The notes: generated from the sequence alone by a model not told the origin. DNA of 64,000 nt from Maribacter sedimenticola (GCF_900188415.1 NZ_FZNV01000001.1:62001-126000); one strand, 5' to 3'; counted from the first letter of the stretch, positions 46,049 to 56,388 are shown. A program made the numbers and translations.

Positions 46049-47201
46049 GGTTGCATAATATTTCTGCCGCTTTTTCCAATGTCTCTTTCTTTTTGGCAAA
46101 ACAAAACCTAAGCATATAATCATTTCTATTAGCTACATTGAAGGAAGATATAGGAATAGAAGCCAATCCGTTTTCTATTATAAGGCGTTCTGCCAATACT
46201 TCATCTCTTTCCTTAGTTAAGGGAGTGTATTGCAATAGTTGAAAATAGGTGCCTTGGGAAGGTTTATATTTAAATTTAGACGATTTTATCCCATCTAGAA
46301 AGAAATCACGTTTTTTCTGGTAAAAATCATTCAATCCTAAATAGTGCGATGCATTTTTTAAATAGGTTGCCATTGCGCGTTGCACTGGATGGTCAACACA
46401 AAAAACAGCAAATTGATGTACTTTTCTAAATTCAGCCATAAGGCTTTCCGGCGCAGCACAATACCCCATTTTCCATCCGGTAACATGAAAAGTCTTTCCA
46501 AAGGAAGCGCATACAAAGGTTCTATTTGCTAAACCTGGAAATCTGGAAGCACTTTCATGATCTGCCCCATCAAAAATAATATGTTCATAAACTTCATCAC
46601 TTAATAAAATAACATTGGTCGGCTTTAAAATTGCTTCTAATTGTTCCATATCCCTTTTTGACAAAATTGTACCACTGGGATTATGTGGAGTGTTGATGAT
46701 GACCATTTTGGTCTTATCGGTTAATTTTTGCCGGAAAAGATGCCAATCTATTTTATAATCGGGAGCATTTAATTGAAGATATACGGGTATTCCACCATTT
46801 AACCTAATAGCAGGCTCGTAACAATCGTAAGCCGGCTTTATGACAATTACCTCATCACCTTTATGAATAAATGCCGTAATGGCCGTAAAGATAGCTTGAG
46901 TGGCCCCCACAGTAATAGTTATCTCACGTTCCGGACTATAGCTATGACCGTGCAACTGTTCTATTTTTTCTGAGATCACTTCCCTAAGTCCATAATACCC
47001 TTGCATAGGGGCATATTGGTTATGACCATGTTGCATGGCATCATTTACCAAAGACATCAATGTCCGGTCCGCTTCAAAATTGGGAAATCCTTGGGACAGG
47101 TCTATTGCATTATGTTTTCTGGCTAGATTTCCTACGGTCGTAAAAATTGTGGTTTCTACCTTTGGTAATTTAGAGTTGCCTATATGTGAACTATATTCCA
47201 T
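46041..47201 (-). CDS. Methionine aminotransferase-like PLP enzyme
   Basis: A 386-residue class I/II aminotransferase. The start at 47201 (MEYSSHIGNSKLPKVETTIFT) fits the family; 11 more residues upstream are unlikely. The PLP lysine is in ASFGKTFHVTGWKMGY near residue 236, with the NTPHNPSG and LSDEVYEH segments before it. Closest in pattern to YbdL, which transaminates methionine, and to kynurenine aminotransferases. Overlaps the serine hydrolase 3' end. Confidence 0.9.
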   Translation of the reverse strand: MEYSSHIGNSKLPKVETTIFTTVGNLARKHNAIDLSQGFPNFEADRTLMSLVNDAMQHGHNQYAPMQGYYGLREVISEKIEQLHGHSYSPEREITITVGATQAIFTAITAFIHKGDEVIVIKPAYDCYEPAIRLNGGIPVYLQLNAPDYKIDWHLFRQKLTDKTKMVIINTPHNPSGTILSKRDMEQLEAILKPTNVILLSDEVYEHIIFDGADHESASRFPGLANRTFVCASFGKTFHVTGWKMGYCAAPESLMAEFRKVHQFAVFCVDHPVQRAMATYLKNASHYLGLNDFYQKKRDFFLDGIKSSKFKYKPSQGTYFQLLQYTPLTKERDEVLAERLIIENGLASIPISSFNVANRNDYMLRFCFAKKKETLEKAAEILCNLN

Positions 47202-47234
47202 GGTAGTAAATGTAAGAAATTCAAAAATGCACAT

Positions 47235-47268
47235 AAAAAAGGCCCAACCTCAAGGTTGGGCCTTTTTT
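47235..47268. terminator. Symmetric hairpin between the aminotransferase and the PfpI gene
   Basis: Sixteen-base perfect arms (47235-47250 and 47253-47268) with A and T runs at the ends. For the leftward PfpI gene it lies 17 bp after the stop, and it acts as its terminator. Confidence 0.85.
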
Positions 47269-47284
47269 ATTCCAATACCATGAA

Positions 47285-47830
47285 TTATGCATGTTGCATT
47301 TCATGTTTTCCTTCTTTTATCTCCTCTATCAATTTAGAATTAAAAGCCGGCAAATCATCTGGATTTCTACTTGTTACAAAACCTTCATCAACAACAACCT
47401 CTTGGTCTACCCAATTGGCCCCTGCATTTACCAAGTCATCTTTAATGGAGTTAAAAGAGGTCATTTTGCGCCCTTCAACTACACCAGCACTGATTAAAGT
47501 CCATGGAGCATGACAGATTGCTGCTACAGGTTTTTTCAATTTAAAGAAGTCACGTACAAAACTTAAAGCTGTTTCTTCCCTTCTTAGCAAATCTGGATTG
47601 ATTACTCCACCCGGTAAAACCAAGGCATTATAATCTTCGGCCCTTACTTCATTTAAAGTTTTGTCTACGGTATAGCTATTGGACCAATTTCCGTCTGCCC
47701 ATCCTTTTATCTCCCCTTTTTCCAAACTTACAATGTCTACCTTAAAACCTTCTTTTTCCATTGCTTCTTTTGGAGATTTTAATTCACTTTCCTCAAAACC
47801 ATTTGTAGCTAAAATTGCTATCTTCTTCAT
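47285..47830 (-). CDS. DJ-1/PfpI family protein
   Basis: A 181-residue protein of the class I glutamine amidotransferase-like fold. The nucleophile Cys106 sits in VAAICHAPW at the sharp elbow, and Glu14 of NGFEESE is the conserved partner. Family members act as glyoxalase III, chaperone-like or protease-like proteins in carbonyl stress; Hsp31/YhbO-type is closest. Single gene with its own terminator. Confidence 0.9.
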   Translation of the reverse strand: MKKIAILATNGFEESELKSPKEAMEKEGFKVDIVSLEKGEIKGWADGNWSNSYTVDKTLNEVRAEDYNALVLPGGVINPDLLRREETALSFVRDFFKLKKPVAAICHAPWTLISAGVVEGRKMTSFNSIKDDLVNAGANWVDQEVVVDEGFVTSRNPDDLPAFNSKLIEEIKEGKHEMQHA

Positions 47831-47963
47831 AATATATATTGTTTTAATAGATTAATAATTTGTTTGATACCAAATTACAAATTATGAATCCCATGGTCCG
47901 TTAAGGCCTTATTAAATAAGGGTTGTGAAGGGTTAAACATATATTAAATGAACTTTAAAAAAT

Positions 47964-48446
47964 TCATTTTGTGCTCCTTTGCATCTCATTTAGATGTTCT
48001 ATGACTGTGGCAAGACACGAATTTAGATTTTTCTTTATCTCGGTTTCCCAAAATCTGAATACCGTAAACCCCAATTGTTTTAATTCTTGGTTTACTTCTT
48101 GATCTCGCTGCATATTTCGTTCTATTTTGGCAATCCAAAATTCACGATTGGTTTTAATGTTAGGCTTACGTTTCTCCCAATTCTTTCCATGCCAATATTC
48201 GCCATCAATGAAAATGACCGTTTTATATTTAGGCATGGCAATATCTGGTTTGCCAATTAATCTTTTATAGTCAATACGGTATCTGTACCCGGCTGCGTAA
48301 AGCGCTTTTCTAAAAGCAAGTTCAGGTAAGGTGTTCTTTCCACGTATTTTGCTCATAATCTTGGAGCGCTGTGGTGTAGTATAAAACCCAGATGCTTCAT
48401 TGAACCTTGGTACGATAATACGTTTTTCGGGATACTTTTTGGACAT
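47964..48446 (-). CDS. vsr: Very short patch repair (Vsr) endonuclease
   Basis: A 160-residue Vsr-family endonuclease that nicks DNA beside T:G mismatches. The opening TTPQRSKIMSKIRGKNTLPE, the catalytic KPDIAMPKYKTVIFIDGEYWHG with the Asp of the PD-(D/E)xK-like core, and the closing ERDQE-like RNMQRDQEVNQELKQLGF helix with FRFWETEI are all visible. The zinc-site CFWHxH of the E. coli enzyme reads EYWHG. I prefer the ATG at 48446 since the longer frame starts inside the sdhB terminator. No cytosine methyltransferase is nearby. Confidence 0.88.
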   Translation of the reverse strand: MSKKYPEKRIIVPRFNEASGFYTTPQRSKIMSKIRGKNTLPELAFRKALYAAGYRYRIDYKRLIGKPDIAMPKYKTVIFIDGEYWHGKNWEKRKPNIKTNREFWIAKIERNMQRDQEVNQELKQLGFTVFRFWETEIKKNLNSCLATVIEHLNEMQRSTK

Positions 48447-48450
48447 TTTT

Positions 48451-48487
48451 AAAATTAAAAAATCCCGAACCAAAATGGCCGGGATTT
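48451..48487 (-). terminator. Terminator of the sdhCAB operon
   Basis: Minus-strand hairpin with arms AAATCCCG and CGGGATTT (48480-48487 and 48460-48467) followed by a T run, 23 bp after the sdhB stop. Confidence 0.8.
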
Positions 48488-48509
48488 ATAAAACTTTATG
48501 ATTACAAGA

Positions 48510-49256
48510 TTAGTCCTTTACATTGGCCATTAAGTACTCACGGTTCATCCTGGCAATATTCTCCAATGAAATTCCTTTTGGACATTCTATTTCGCAAGCT
48601 CCCGTATTGCTACAGTTTCCAAAGCCTTCCAGATCCATTTGTGCCACCATGTTTTTAACACGATCAACTGCCTCTATACGCCCTTGGGGCAATAATGCAT
48701 ATTGGGAAACCTTAGCACCAACGAACAACATTGCCGATGCATTTTTACAACTTGCTACACAAGCCCCACAACCAATACAGGTTGCTGCATCCATTGCTTC
48801 ATCCGCTGCATGTTTGGATATTGGTATGGCATTTGCATCTTGGGTGTTTCCAGAGGTATTTACTGAAATATAACCGCCTGCATGTTGTATACGGTCAAAA
48901 GAGCTTCTATCTACCACCAAATCCTTAATCACCGGGAATGCCTTTGCCCTAAATGGTTCTATTGTAATCGTATCACCGTCCTTGAACATACGCATATGTA
49001 ACTGGCAAGTAGTTACGCCTCTATCCGGGCCATGTGCCTCACCGTTTATGAACATGGAACACATACCACAGATACCTTCCCTACAATCATGGTCAAAAGC
49101 AACAGGCTCTTCACCTTTATTGATAAGTTGTTCATTTAAAACATCCATCATTTCTAGAAACGACATATGTTCTGAAATCTCTGTCACTTTATAATCGACC
49201 ATTTTACCCTTGGTTTGGGCATTAGGTTGTCTCCAAATTTTTAATGTCAGATTCAT
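48510..49256 (-). CDS. sdhB: Succinate dehydrogenase/fumarate reductase iron-sulphur subunit
   Basis: A 248-residue electron-transfer subunit. The [2Fe-2S] ligands lie in [12 protein letters not shown] and the downstream TTCQLHM. The ferredoxin-like part has [11 protein letters not shown] and [15 protein letters not shown] for the [4Fe-4S] and [3Fe-4S] clusters. Third gene of sdhCAB, 65 bp after sdhA across a palindromic spacer. Confidence 0.96.
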   Translation of the reverse strand: MNLTLKIWRQPNAQTKGKMVDYKVTEISEHMSFLEMMDVLNEQLINKGEEPVAFDHDCREGICGMCSMFINGEAHGPDRGVTTCQLHMRMFKDGDTITIEPFRAKAFPVIKDLVVDRSSFDRIQHAGGYISVNTSGNTQDANAIPISKHAADEAMDAATCIGCGACVASCKNASAMLFVGAKVSQYALLPQGRIEAVDRVKNMVAQMDLEGFGNCSNTGACEIECPKGISLENIARMNREYLMANVKD

Positions 49257-49262
49257 ATTTTA

Positions 49263-49319
49263 AGTATTGAGTAATGAGTATTAATCTCTGATGAACATCA
49301 GATCTAATAGCTCAATACT
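49263..49319. repeat. Palindromic element between sdhA and sdhB
   Basis: Outer arms AGTATTGAG (49263-49271) and CTCAATACT (49311-49319) enclose a tight inner hairpin CTGATG-AA-CATCAG (49288-49301). The left arm AGTATTGAGTAATGAGTA resembles the atpA-atpG element at 14575-14592. Confidence 0.55.
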
Positions 49320-49321
49320 AT

Positions 49322-51337
49322 TTATTTATAACTTCTTTGTTTTAATTCAATTTCATTGAATTCCAGTTGCTCCTTATGCAGGACTGCATCAGCAGGTTCC
49401 CCTTTATATTCCCAAGCAGAAACGAATGCGAAATCCACATCGTTACGTTTGGCCTCACCTGCTTGTTCACCACCAATTTCTACGGACTCTTCCCTGAAGT
49501 GACCTCCACATGATTCTTCCCTTACCAATGCATCCTTGGCAAATAGCTCACCAAGTTCTAGGAAATCTGCAACACGGCCGGCCTTTTCAAGTTCTGCGTT
49601 CAATTCATTTGCATTTCCGGGAACACTCACGTTTTTATAAAAATCCTCACGTAGTGCCTTAATTTCAGCCATGGCTTCTTTTAATCCTTCCGCATTTCTA
49701 GACATACCACATTTATCCCACATGATCTTACCTAATTTCTTATGGTAGTAATCTACTGAGTGCGATCCTTTGTTATTGATAAAGAAGTTTATTTTTTCCT
49801 TTACTTCTTTTTCCGCAGCATCAAATTCTGGGCTGTCCGTCGAAATTTTACCAGTTCTTATCTCGTGCGATAAATAATCGCCTATTGTGTAGGGCAATAC
49901 AAAATAACCATCGGCCAAACCTTGCATTAATGCAGAGGCGCCCAGTCTATTTGCTCCATGATCGGAGAAGTTTGCCTCTCCTATGCAATATAAGCCTTCT
50001 ACTGTAGTCATTAAATTATAGTCTACCCATACACCGCCCATGGTATAATGTACCGCAGGATAAATCATCATTGGTGTCTTGTATGGATCTTGATCTACGA
50101 TTTTCTCATACATTTGAAAAAGGTTGCCATATTTGGCCTTCACTATAGCAGCACCCAATTCATAGATTTTTTCTGCGGATGCATTTGTAATGTTATGGAT
50201 TTTTGCCTGCTCTTTCCCATAACGCTCGATCGCTGATGCAAAATCCAAATATACCGCCTCTCCTGTAGCATTTACACCATAACCGGCATCACAACGTTCT
50301 TTGGCAGCTCTTGAGGCTACATCACGGGGAACTAGGTTACCAAATGCAGGATAACGACGTTCCAAGTAATAATCCCTTTCGTCTTCGGATAAATCCGTTG
50401 GTTTTTTCTTGCCCTCGCGTATGGCCTTCACATCGTCCAAACTTTTTGGAACCCAAATACGACCATCGTTACGTAAAGATTCAGACATCAAAGTTAGTTT
50501 GGACTGATAATCTCCTGAACGTGGAATACAGGTAGGGTGAATTTGAGTATAGCAAGGGTTAGCGAAAAACGCTCCTTTTTTATGAATTTTCCAAGCAGCC
50601 GTAGCGTTAGACCCCATGGCATTGGTCGATAAGAAATAGACATTTCCATATCCACCGGATGCTATAACGACCGCATGTGCGGAATGGCGCTCAATTTCAC
50701 CGGTAACCAGGTTACGGGCAATAATACCACGAGCCTTGCCGTCTACCTTTACAACATCCAGCATTTCATGACGGTTGAACGGGGTAATTTTACCTCGGGC
50801 AATCTGTCTGTTCATCGCAGAATAGGCACCTAATAGCAATTGTTGTCCGGTTTGTCCTTTGGCGTAAAAAGTTCTTGAAACCAATACACCACCAAATGAG
50901 CGGTTATCTAAAAGGCCGCCATAATCACGTGCAAAGGGAACCCCTTGTGCAACACATTGGTCAATAATATTTGCGGAAACCTCGGCCAATCTATAAACAT
51001 TGGCCTCTCTTGATCGGTAATCTCCACCTTTAACCGTGTCATAAAATAAGCGGTACGTAGAATCACCATCACCTTGATAATTTTTAGCCGCGTTGATTCC
51101 ACCCTGAGCAGCAATGGAATGTGCTCTTCTAGGAGAATCCTGGTAACAGAATGTTTTTACGTTATACCCTAATTCCGCTAAAGTAGCTGAAGCTGAACCC
51201 CCGGCTAATCCTGTACCTACAACAATAACATCAATGTTTCTTTTGTTGGCAGGGTTCACCAAATTTATCTTGTTCTTATAATCGGTCCATTTCGTTTTCA
51301 ACGGACCTTTAGGTACTTTTGAGTCTAATACAGACAT
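49322..51337 (-). CDS. sdhA: Succinate dehydrogenase/fumarate reductase flavoprotein subunit
   Basis: A 671-residue FAD protein that oxidises succinate to fumarate. The dinucleotide fold is [12 protein letters not shown] near residues 40-51; the His that anchors FAD is in [13 protein letters not shown]; the substrate Arg lies in [18 protein letters not shown] near the C-terminal third. The length above 650 and the N-terminus are of the Bacteroidota menaquinone-linked type. 12 bp after sdhC. Confidence 0.96.
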   Translation of the reverse strand: MSVLDSKVPKGPLKTKWTDYKNKINLVNPANKRNIDVIVVGTGLAGGSASATLAELGYNVKTFCYQDSPRRAHSIAAQGGINAAKNYQGDGDSTYRLFYDTVKGGDYRSREANVYRLAEVSANIIDQCVAQGVPFARDYGGLLDNRSFGGVLVSRTFYAKGQTGQQLLLGAYSAMNRQIARGKITPFNRHEMLDVVKVDGKARGIIARNLVTGEIERHSAHAVVIASGGYGNVYFLSTNAMGSNATAAWKIHKKGAFFANPCYTQIHPTCIPRSGDYQSKLTLMSESLRNDGRIWVPKSLDDVKAIREGKKKPTDLSEDERDYYLERRYPAFGNLVPRDVASRAAKERCDAGYGVNATGEAVYLDFASAIERYGKEQAKIHNITNASAEKIYELGAAIVKAKYGNLFQMYEKIVDQDPYKTPMMIYPAVHYTMGGVWVDYNLMTTVEGLYCIGEANFSDHGANRLGASALMQGLADGYFVLPYTIGDYLSHEIRTGKISTDSPEFDAAEKEVKEKINFFINNKGSHSVDYYHKKLGKIMWDKCGMSRNAEGLKEAMAEIKALREDFYKNVSVPGNANELNAELEKAGRVADFLELGELFAKDALVREESCGGHFREESVEIGGEQAGEAKRNDVDFAFVSAWEYKGEPADAVLHKEQLEFNEIELKQRSYK

Positions 51338-51349
51338 AAGTAATAGGTA

Positions 51350-52027
51350 TTAATGATTAAAATGATGAAAAAGTGCAATGAAAATAAATCCTAACGGAAT
51401 TAAGATTGCGTAAGCTTTTCCAAACAATTGTAGTTTTTCTTTTCTCATACTAGTAGCGCCCGCAGATTGAAATGCAGAACTAAAACCGTGCATAAGATGA
51501 AGCGAAAGGAAAATAAATGCCGCTACATAGGCGCCTACCCTTAGTGGATTGACAAATTTATGCACCAGCTCTTCATAATAGCGAAATCCATCACCATCCC
51601 CAAGCAATCCAGACATATCGCCTTGAATATACTTAGTATTGATCTCAGGTATCCAGAAATCAATAAAATGCAATACCAAAAACGCCAATATAGCCAAACC
51701 GCTATAGATCATATTTCGGCTCATCCAAGATGAATTGGCCGCACCGTTGTTTTTTGCATATTTTTTTACCCGAGCACCCCTGTTTTTGGCTTCCAGTATA
51801 AAACCCATGACGAAGTGATACACAACACCAAAAATCAGAATTGGTTGCAATACATATTGAACGGCCCAAAACGTACCCATGAAATGTGATGCTTCGTTGA
51901 AAGCATCTGGACTGAAAACCGATAAAATATTAATTGCAAAATGCTGAAGTAGAAAAAACATTAAAAAGAAAGCAGAAAGTGCCATTGCGTACTTTCTACC
52001 AATCGAAGATTTAAAAAATCTGCCCAT
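51350..52027 (-). CDS. sdhC: Succinate dehydrogenase cytochrome b subunit
   Basis: A 225-residue membrane anchor with five helices, as in type B dihaem enzymes that use a single anchor protein and reduce menaquinone. Haem-ligand His candidates stand in FFLLQHFAIN, FGVVYHFVMG, FLVLHFIDFW and FLSLHLMHGF. First gene of sdhCAB on the minus strand. Confidence 0.92.
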   Translation of the reverse strand: MGRFFKSSIGRKYAMALSAFFLMFFLLQHFAINILSVFSPDAFNEASHFMGTFWAVQYVLQPILIFGVVYHFVMGFILEAKNRGARVKKYAKNNGAANSSWMSRNMIYSGLAILAFLVLHFIDFWIPEINTKYIQGDMSGLLGDGDGFRYYEELVHKFVNPLRVGAYVAAFIFLSLHLMHGFSSAFQSAGATSMRKEKLQLFGKAYAILIPLGFIFIALFHHFNH

Positions 52028-52192
52028 TAGTTGTTAATTTTATATGCGAATTTACATCACAAGCAAGTTATTAACAAGTTTTCAAAGGGTTTAGTATATC
52101 TATTTAGATTGATTTTAAAATCAATTTTATCGATGTTTAAGATTTGAATGTGCTAAGGTTCGTTCTAACCGAAAAATGTTGAACAAAAAAGG

Positions 52193-52627
52193 TCATCCCT
52201 TATCTGGCCATAATGCCTTTTCAGAAATATTTTTTGCCCAAGTTATGGCTTGGTCCAAATTTTTAAATTGAGCTATTGAATTTTTAAAAAACAGCTTTTC
52301 AAGTAAAATACTGGCAAAACTGCCTCTTGTTTGGCCCACTACCCCATAATGGGCCATCTTGGTCCTGTTCCTATAGAACATGACCCAATTAGAAGGTACA
52401 ACATAATAACTATTGATACGGTTGGCCACATATATAATAGGAATTTCCAAACCATAAATTTCTTCTGCCGCAAGTACTATTTTTAAGGCATCTTTCCATT
52501 TAAAAAGTACTCCTTCGTTCATTTCGGAAATAATGATTCCTCCCGTAAAAAAATAGAAAACACCAAAATCAAATTCCCTAATTTCCCGTATGGAATTATA
52601 TATATTATGCTCTTTTACACGCTTCAT
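52193..52627 (-). CDS. STAS/SpoIIAA-like conserved protein
   Basis: A 144-residue protein with alternating strands and helices and no signal. The pattern (FDFGVFYFFTGGIIISE; IPIIYVANRINSYYVVPSNW; closing ITWAKNI) resembles SpoIIAA/STAS-like proteins common in flavobacteria (DUF7793-like). No partner gene gives a function. The lack of hydrophobic segments suggests a cytoplasmic role. Alone between sdhC and a DUF2721 gene. Confidence 0.5.
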   Translation of the reverse strand: MKRVKEHNIYNSIREIREFDFGVFYFFTGGIIISEMNEGVLFKWKDALKIVLAAEEIYGLEIPIIYVANRINSYYVVPSNWVMFYRNRTKMAHYGVVGQTRGSFASILLEKLFFKNSIAQFKNLDQAITWAKNISEKALWPDKG

Positions 52628-52714
52628 AAACAGAGGGCAAAAGGGTTAAATATATTGATATTTTATGATTGGTACATAGTAGAGCCTACAAATACATGAA
52701 CGCAGTTAATTTTG

Positions 52715-53104
52715 TTATTTTTCCATATCCTTCAGTTGAATGGACAATGCCTTTGTAGACAATTGTACCTCAACAAAACTTAGTATTAAAGATGCGATCA
52801 ATGAGAGCAGACTAATTCCAAAGACCACATTTGCCGCGATTTCTATATTGAAAAAAATAAGGGCCATGGTAATAACGGCCAGGAGAAAGCTAAATATTGC
52901 CGTGGCCTGCATATTTTTAATGATGGTCAATCTTTTTCGTAATTTTTTGACCTGTAGCCCAACGGATGCAGATGCGGTTTCTTGGTATTTCTTATGTAAT
53001 TGCCTTATAAGTGCCGCTATAGCCAAATACCTTGCATTATAGGCCAACATGGTCAATGAGATGGCAGGAAATAGCAAAGCGGGTATTCCTAATGTAAGTT
53101 CCAT
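52715..53104 (-). CDS. DUF2721 membrane protein
   Basis: A 129-residue protein with three membrane helices (about 5-25, 67-88, 93-115) and a central basic region VKKLRKRLTIIKNM. The helix-turn arrangement ALLFPAISLTMLAYNARYLAIAALIRQLH is typical of DUF2721. Function unknown. The cupin gene is 15 bp upstream in the same direction. Confidence 0.75.
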   Translation of the reverse strand: MELTLGIPALLFPAISLTMLAYNARYLAIAALIRQLHKKYQETASASVGLQVKKLRKRLTIIKNMQATAIFSFLLAVITMALIFFNIEIAANVVFGISLLSLIASLILSFVEVQLSTKALSIQLKDMEK

Positions 53105-53119
53105 GTGTAAATATTTAAA

Positions 53120-53458
53120 TTAATCCGTTGCTATTCCAAAATATACCCAACTTACATCTTCATTGAAGGGATTGTTTTGCCCATGCATTTCACCAGGTTC
53201 TATGGTTATGCACATGCCCGGTCCCAATTCATATTCTTTTCCCGAAACAGTAAATATTGCCTTGCCGGATTGTATGTGGAATACCTCATACATAGTGTCG
53301 TGTTTATGAAGTTCTACACGTTGGCCAGACTTGAATGTTGCCGTTCCGTACATCATTAATTGTGGAATTTCATCCTTTCCTATCAAGGTGCGTTTTTTAA
53401 TGTCCGGGTTATGGCTAACACCCAAATCAGGAAGGGTATTCCAATCAACTAATTTCAT
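53120..53458 (-). CDS. Small cupin-domain protein
   Basis: A 112-residue single-domain cupin. The metal-binding motif 1 is partly present in GQRVELHKHDTMYEVFHIQSG (His-x-His and a downstream Glu), and motif 2 in PGEMHGQNN. Such proteins bind a metal and act as isomerases, dioxygenases or sensors; none can be chosen here. It begins 4 bp after the stop of the large BNR-repeat gene, so it belongs to that operon. Confidence 0.8.
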   Translation of the reverse strand: MKLVDWNTLPDLGVSHNPDIKKRTLIGKDEIPQLMMYGTATFKSGQRVELHKHDTMYEVFHIQSGKAIFTVSGKEYELGPGMCITIEPGEMHGQNNPFNEDVSWVYFGIATD

Positions 53459-53462
53459 GTTA

Positions 53463-56309
53463 TTATTCTATATCAAAATTAACCTCACCTGTGCTTGCGC
53501 CACCTTTAAGTATAATGGTATAAGAGCCTTTGGGCAAATAAGTTTTGCCATCATCTGCTTGCTTTAGTTCGGTTTTGTGTTTTTTCAAATAATTCAATTT
53601 TCCGATCTTGGAAAAGGCCAGATCATAGGACAATACATTTAAACCTTTGTCCGCGGCAATTTCCGTTTCGCTAACGGTTACCCCATCGGATGATTTAATT
53701 GTTGCGCGATAAACATCCTCTGTTCCAGAATAGAAGGTAATGTCCAGACCAGGTGTATTCGGTTTTGACCAAGTGCTCCAAGAATTACCCCATCTTCTAG
53801 AATGTTTAATATTTTCAACATTAAAAAGGTGTAATTTTTTGTTTGATACATCCGGGGTCATTTTTTCTATGGACGCAATATCTGCTTTGTAGATACTTCT
53901 ACCATGGGTGCCCACCAATAAATGTCTCTCCTTGGGTTGAATGACAAGGTCATGTACGGCAACATAGGGCATACCATTTTGAAATGAATTCCACGTTGCG
54001 CCTTGGTCCAATGAAAGATATAGGCCATTATCTGTGCCTATAAACAATAGGTTTTCGTTCTCGGGATCTTCAACCAATACATTTACGGGGGCATTGGGAA
54101 CGCCATTGGCAATGCTTTTCCAAGTGGCTCCCTTGTCTTCACTAACGTAGATATAGGCTGTAAAATCATCTGACCGATATCCGTTCAACGTAGCGTAAAC
54201 CCTATTTTGATTATGTTTTGATGCTACAACTCTACTAACCCATAAATTTTGAGGCAAAGACTTGGAAACGACCGTCCAACTACCACCACCATTGTCACTT
54301 CTTTGAATTAATCCATCATCACTACCGGTATATAAAAGCCCAAATTTAAAAGGAGATTCACTAATGGTCGTTAAAGTGCCAAAGGCAACATTACCTTTTT
54401 TGCCGCCCTTGGTCAAATCTCCCGAAATGGTTTCCCAATCATCGCCTTGGTTTAATGACCTATGTAATTTATTACCGCCCAGATATACTATATCCTGGTT
54501 GTGTGCAGAAAGTAGGATAGGGGACTGCCAGTTGAACCTGTAAGGACTTTCCCCCAATTCATGTTTGGGCTGTATATATGTGTTCTTGTTTGTTTCTAGG
54601 TTTATTCTAAAATAATTCCCGAATTGATATCCCGTATAAACAATATTGGCATTTCTATTGTCTATTTCTACCTGCATGCCGTCACCGCCCATAATTGATT
54701 TCCAGGGGTACTGACCTTCTTGGTGCCATGAAGTGTTTTCCTCGGCATTATGAGGGCCCATCCATACTCCATTATCCTGTAAGCCACCATACACGTTATA
54801 AGGTTCTTCTTGGTCTACCGCTATGGCATAAAATTGACCAACGGAGGGCGTATTATTTTTGATCCAATGTGCGCCATCATCATAAGTGGTATTGACCCCA
54901 CCGTCATTTCCATTGATCAAATGTCCTTTTAATTTAGGATTTATCCATAGTGCATGATGGTCAGAATGAACATTGTCCCCATTTATAGAGGTGTAGGTTT
55001 TTCCGCCATCCTTAGATGCAATGATAGGAACTCCGGATAAGTAAATAGCATCTACGTTATTTGGGTCTACTGATATTTGGGCAAAATAATAACCATAACT
55101 ATAGAAAAGGTCATCTATATAATCCTCGTTCTGTTTTTTCCATGTTTTACCGGCATCATTACTTTTATAAACTTCTGCACCTATAACAGGTGTATCAAAA
55201 AGCATTGCATTCGCATCTTCCAGATACAATGCCAAGTCAGCTGGTTTAACGGCGTTACTGCGTACCATCTGCTTTACGTTGGCCGCCCTATATTTTTCAT
55301 GAAAGTTGTTCGTTTTTAAAAATTCGTTCAAGTCTTTATCGTTCAAGTTCAAGAATTGATCTTTGGAAAGCGTTTTGAAATCTTCTTTTGTTAATCCTTC
55401 CTGCTTTGCTTTTTTCTCTTTGGTACTATTTCTTCTAAATTGATTGTCGTGGACGGCATAAACCGTATTTTCATCATATACGGCCAGTCCTATTCTTCCT
55501 ACTCCATTACCTGTTGGAAAACCACTAGTAGGTGTTGAAACCTTTTTCCAAGTAGCACCGGCATCCGTACTTTTGTAAATACCGGAGCCATCCCCATTTC
55601 CTATGAAATCCCATGCTTTTCTATCTTTCTGCCAAGCAGCTGCATATTGAATATTAAAGTTGTTTGGCGCGTAGGCGACATCAATGACACCTGTATCATT
55701 ATTAATGAATAAGGTTTTTTGCCATGTTTTGCCTCCATCACTTGTTTTATATATTCCACGTTCTTCGTTTGGGGAATAAAGATGCCCGGCAACGCCAACA
55801 ATAACCTCATTTTCATTATTAGGATTCACCAAAATTCTACCAATATGATGGGAATCTTCCAGACCCATATGCTGCCAGGTTTTACCATGGTCCGTAGATT
55901 TCAGAATACCAATACCGGCATAAGAAGAACGGGAAGCATTGTTTTCTCCTGTTCCCGCATAAATGGTACCACTAGCCCAATGCACGGCAATATCCCCTAA
56001 ATTTTGGGTTTGCGTGCCGTCCATAACCGGGGTAAACGAAGTACCGTTATTGTTGGTATACCATAAACCACCAGATGCATAGGCTACATAATACTCTGTT
56101 GGGTTGTCTTCATTCACGGCTAAATCTACAACACGGCCGCTCATTATTGTAGGACCTATATTCTTTAGGGAAACGTGTTTCACCAAAGAATTTTCATCCA
56201 TTATTTTTTTTTGTGAAAGTGCCTCTACAACATTACTGGATGGCGTAGGCTGTATTTGGGCTGTGGCAATGGAAACCCCTGCTAGGAGTAGAAAACAAAC
56301 TTTTTTCAT
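53463..56309 (-). CDS. Exported BNR/sortilin-like propeller protein
   Basis: A 948-residue protein with signal peptide ending IATAQ. It contains at least nine Asp-box motifs S/T-x-D-x-G-x-T-W/Y (for example STDHGKTW, TSDGGKTW, STDAGATW, SNDAGKTW, SLDQGATW) spread over about residues 130-830, forming a ten-bladed VPS10-like propeller as in sortilin and related bacterial hydrolase-annotated proteins. The C-terminal 100 residues are a beta-sandwich without a T9SS motif, so it is probably periplasmic or anchored otherwise. Followed by cupin and DUF2721 genes; preceded by two M28 peptidases. Confidence 0.85.
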   Translation of the reverse strand: MKKVCFLLLAGVSIATAQIQPTPSSNVVEALSQKKIMDENSLVKHVSLKNIGPTIMSGRVVDLAVNEDNPTEYYVAYASGGLWYTNNNGTSFTPVMDGTQTQNLGDIAVHWASGTIYAGTGENNASRSSYAGIGILKSTDHGKTWQHMGLEDSHHIGRILVNPNNENEVIVGVAGHLYSPNEERGIYKTSDGGKTWQKTLFINNDTGVIDVAYAPNNFNIQYAAAWQKDRKAWDFIGNGDGSGIYKSTDAGATWKKVSTPTSGFPTGNGVGRIGLAVYDENTVYAVHDNQFRRNSTKEKKAKQEGLTKEDFKTLSKDQFLNLNDKDLNEFLKTNNFHEKYRAANVKQMVRSNAVKPADLALYLEDANAMLFDTPVIGAEVYKSNDAGKTWKKQNEDYIDDLFYSYGYYFAQISVDPNNVDAIYLSGVPIIASKDGGKTYTSINGDNVHSDHHALWINPKLKGHLINGNDGGVNTTYDDGAHWIKNNTPSVGQFYAIAVDQEEPYNVYGGLQDNGVWMGPHNAEENTSWHQEGQYPWKSIMGGDGMQVEIDNRNANIVYTGYQFGNYFRINLETNKNTYIQPKHELGESPYRFNWQSPILLSAHNQDIVYLGGNKLHRSLNQGDDWETISGDLTKGGKKGNVAFGTLTTISESPFKFGLLYTGSDDGLIQRSDNGGGSWTVVSKSLPQNLWVSRVVASKHNQNRVYATLNGYRSDDFTAYIYVSEDKGATWKSIANGVPNAPVNVLVEDPENENLLFIGTDNGLYLSLDQGATWNSFQNGMPYVAVHDLVIQPKERHLLVGTHGRSIYKADIASIEKMTPDVSNKKLHLFNVENIKHSRRWGNSWSTWSKPNTPGLDITFYSGTEDVYRATIKSSDGVTVSETEIAADKGLNVLSYDLAFSKIGKLNYLKKHKTELKQADDGKTYLPKGSYTIILKGGASTGEVNFDIE

Positions 56310-56388
56310 GTTATAGATGTTCTATTGTGATGGTAAGGTAAGAATTTGTTTATAGCTTGACAATTGGTGTGCAATATGGTTATTCTGA

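Noticed and set aside
47964..48446. Part of a restriction-modification or defence island
   Set aside because: Apart from Vsr no methyltransferase, restriction enzyme or other defence gene is nearby.
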